A DNA stretch of 64,000 nt from Neoconidiobolus thromboides FSU 785 (Eukaryota; Entomophthoromycota; Entomophthoromycetes; Entomophthorales; Neoconidiobolaceae), in assembly GCA_025603075.1 (NCBI GenBank), contig MU626308.1, positions 54,202 to 118,201 of the forward strand, in the 5' to 3' direction. Below the pieces are notes generated by a model. It made no database searches. It was not told the DNA's origin and worked only from the letters and a program-made list of their open reading frames with translations. The position numbers were made by a program, and so were the translations under genes. Positions 62,040 through 64,000 of the stretch are shown here, one piece after another. Within the stretch, counting starts at the first letter, position 1. Each line of letters opens with the position of its first letter.

Positions 62040-63268
62040 TTGTATAATATTGCTAATATTAAGATATAGTTTTTGATGAACTTTCAAGTTAAACTTAGCT
62101 AACGTATCTTTCTTTTATTTCTTTTATATAAATTATTTAATAAATTGAAGTAGTGTAATTACACTAAAATATAACTTCAAATAGAATATCAATAAAATTA
62201 TTTTAAAAATATAATTGGATTAACAAATATATGTTTCAAAACTATAAATTATGTAATGACTAAGATTTCGATATAAAAGCTAATAATAAATATTGAATTA
62301 AATAATTAGTCCTTCCAATAGTGTAGGTCGATAGTAACATTTTGTTATTATATTTATAGCATTATTCAGAAGGATCTATCCCATATATTTTTGGATAAGT
62401 TCTTATTTTTACAAGTTGATTTCATTTTTCAAAGAAACAAAAATTTTCTGATTGGTTCAAAAATTCGTTTAATTTTGCAAGGTATATAAAAACACAAAAA
62501 AAAATCTATTGAGGTTCGTTAGCTTTCCTTTATAATGTAAGTAATTAACCAGTTATTTGAGAAATAAAAATACAATGATGACACCCTAGTTTATCCATTC
62601 TATGAACTAAGAGCAATCTTTATAGTTGCAATTATTAAGTGTAGTACTATATTTCATACTTGGTTCAGACTAGGTTTTCTGGTTTGTTTTTTAAGATAGG
62701 AACTAAGTACATGACTTTCTAGTTGGGTCATTAACAATTTATTGTTTTCGGCTCCGTCAACTTATGATCAACATTCTACCTCTGATTTATCTTATTTATA
62801 TCTCTAATTTAAGAGTGAACAGCTATTTATATTTTTATTTTTAGGTATCCGATCATTAGTTTAGTTTAGTAGAAGTTATATTCTCATTAATAAATGTTTT
62901 TATTTTAATATCTCTTTTTGTTACTATCTTTTATCTTGAACTTCAAGTGTTAAAGCATATTTACATTTGGATTTTATAATCAAATTTTTATGCCTCATAG
63001 TTTAGTAAATAATAGGAATAAACATGAAATTGTTTATTGAATTGAATCTACACCGTTTTAGTTGTCTTTAATAATTAGTTTTGCCAATCTATCATATAAG
63101 CTATAAGTTGAAAAGCTTAGTTAAAGCTAAAAGATAAAACTTTCCTGTTTTAGTTTGAATTTGTAAAATTTATATATTGGGGTTGCTTTACTTCCTTCAT
63201 TATTTGTTCATTTCTGCTACCTGACGCAAATTTGAGAAAAATCATAGTTTAAGCAATAGAACAAAACA

Positions 63269-63373
63269 TTATGAGAATGTATTTTTTGTGTTAAAGAATT
63301 TTACTAACAATTTTTCCATTGAAATAGTGCTTAAAAAATCGAGTGACAAAGCCAAAAAAACATCTACATATGT
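63269..63373 (+). mobile_element. MITE-like element, copy 12
   Basis: Left end TTATGAGAATGTATTTTTTG and right end AAAAAACATCTACATATG are moderately worn. The core CAATTTTTCCATTGAAATAG is clear. Confidence 0.82.
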
Positions 63374-63640
63374 GAATAAGTTAAAAAATTATTTCACAGT
63401 ATTTGGGATCAAATGTTGTACCTAGATTGACCTAAGTGTTTAAATTATAAATAGCAGAACTTTAGTTTATAAAATATACGAAATGCAAGGTTGCTTTTAT
63501 TTAATAAGCATGTTTTATTTTAAATTTAGTATAAATATTTTAAATTAAATTATTTTAATAATCAAAATACAACTTAAAAATCAGTCTAACATATTTAAAA
63601 TGGATCCTTTTTTCTGCTATTTTAAGCTATAGCTTAATAT

Positions 63641-64000
63641 CTATTTTAAATAAAAATAGTTAACCATATTTCCACTTTGGTGTTCCTCGCCTAAAACTTT
63701 ACCCCCAATTAATTTAGCTACTCGTTGGCCTCCTTCCCATGCCAAATTATGAATATAGTTGATAATATTATCCTGTCCATATTTCTCGATAAAATCTAAA
63801 GAAACATCTGTTGCTAACCAACATGAAAAATCAATAGTACCTGGCCACTGAAAAGTAGTTTGAAAATTATTTGACCCATAACCAACTGCAATAACTGTGG
63901 GATGAATAATGGACTGATACTCTTTTCTAACGTACAATACAGAGGTAGAACGATAAGCGTAGCCCCATTCATATAATATAGTCGTAAAAAGATTAACTTT
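63641..64000 (-). pseudogene. class V aminotransferase-like (isopenicillin N epimerase type), degenerate and cut by window edge
   Basis: The minus-strand frame enters at the window edge and runs to a stop at 63641. It matches PLP-dependent class V proteins: YVRKEYQSIIHPTVIAVGYG, then FQWPGTIDFSCWLA (family F-x-W-x-GT-x-D) and EEHQSGNMVN. Two oddities stand out. Where the family has the PLP-binding HKW followed by AP-K-G, this copy reads YEWGYAYRSTSVLYV, so the Schiff-base Lys is a Glu and the Pro and Gly are gone. The frame also ends right after GNMVNYFYLK, where normal members continue for about 100 residues, and the following 250 bp show no continuation. It could be a dead paralogue or an inactive protein with another role. 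Confidence 0.6.

Larger units (their letters stand above)
61403..63640. other. 2.2-kb gene-poor region with three element copies
   Basis: Holds the fused pair of copies 10 and 11 and copy 12. An 89-codon minus-strand frame at 61818-62087 lies over the fused pair and is not a gene. No other gene or RNA was recognised. Confidence 0.55.

Noticed and set aside
61818..62087. 89-codon open frame on the minus strand
   Set aside because: It lies over two fused copies of the dispersed element, and its internal repetition (two similar SFF-PSF-YLS blocks) simply mirrors the two DNA copies.

Overview
The window is nuclear DNA from a strongly AT-rich eukaryote, most likely an early-diverging fungus. The evidence is the gene set (a RA-LRR-PP2C-cyclase adenylate cyclase of the fungal CYR1 type, long-form HIS1, ACR3, SPX-type phosphate transporter, Sfi1, GPI-anchored Ser/Thr-rich proteins), short GT-AG introns of about 45-60 nt in nearly every gene, and a nuclear tRNA-Leu. 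A secreted trypsin-type protease and this base composition would fit an entomophthoralean fungus such as Conidiobolus; that placement is inference only. Many genes are seen whole only after splicing, so most coordinates here span several exons.

Layout. 1-10 kb: secreted trypsin, Asn-rich LRR-like protein, ERV41, a BORC-like coiled-coil protein and an SPX phosphate transporter. 10-20 kb: LYRM2, a GPI-type wall protein, AP-1 mu, a small coiled-coil protein, Sfi1 and HIT1. 20-27 kb: intronless ACR3, a 2 kb gap holding a decayed gene, a Tctex1-domain protein, poly(ADP-ribose) glycohydrolase and a Yippee protein. 27-40 kb: RBM42, HIS1 with a Gcn4-type promoter site, Polo kinase, a second GPI-type protein, ESS2, an orphan possibly Tubby-like protein, and an m3C tRNA methyltransferase. 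40-52 kb: HMG-box protein, adenylate cyclase, INO80 and tRNA-Leu(AAG). 52-64 kb: NUFIP/Rsa1, cyclic-nucleotide phosphodiesterase, V-ATPase subunit D, a tiny possible gene, ribosomal protein eS24, and a decayed class V aminotransferase cut by the window edge.

The main unexplained structure is a short dispersed element of about 105 bp with imperfect terminal inverted repeats (ATATGGGGATGTATTTTT at one end, the complement of ATATGGGAGTGTTTTTTT at the other). I find twelve copies, in both orientations, all outside coding exons. One copy directly abuts the stop codon of the phosphate transporter, two are fused head to tail, and three lie within 510 bp of each other. I read it as a MITE-like family.

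Functional links: cAMP synthesis (CYR1) and breakdown (PDE) lie 10 kb apart, and the phosphodiesterase carries PKA-consensus sites. The cyclase lacks one of the two metal-binding aspartates of its catalytic domain, which is the most surprising protein-level observation. HIT1 and NUFIP/Rsa1, partners in box C/D snoRNP assembly, are both present but 33 kb apart. No operon-like or multi-gene novel system was found.
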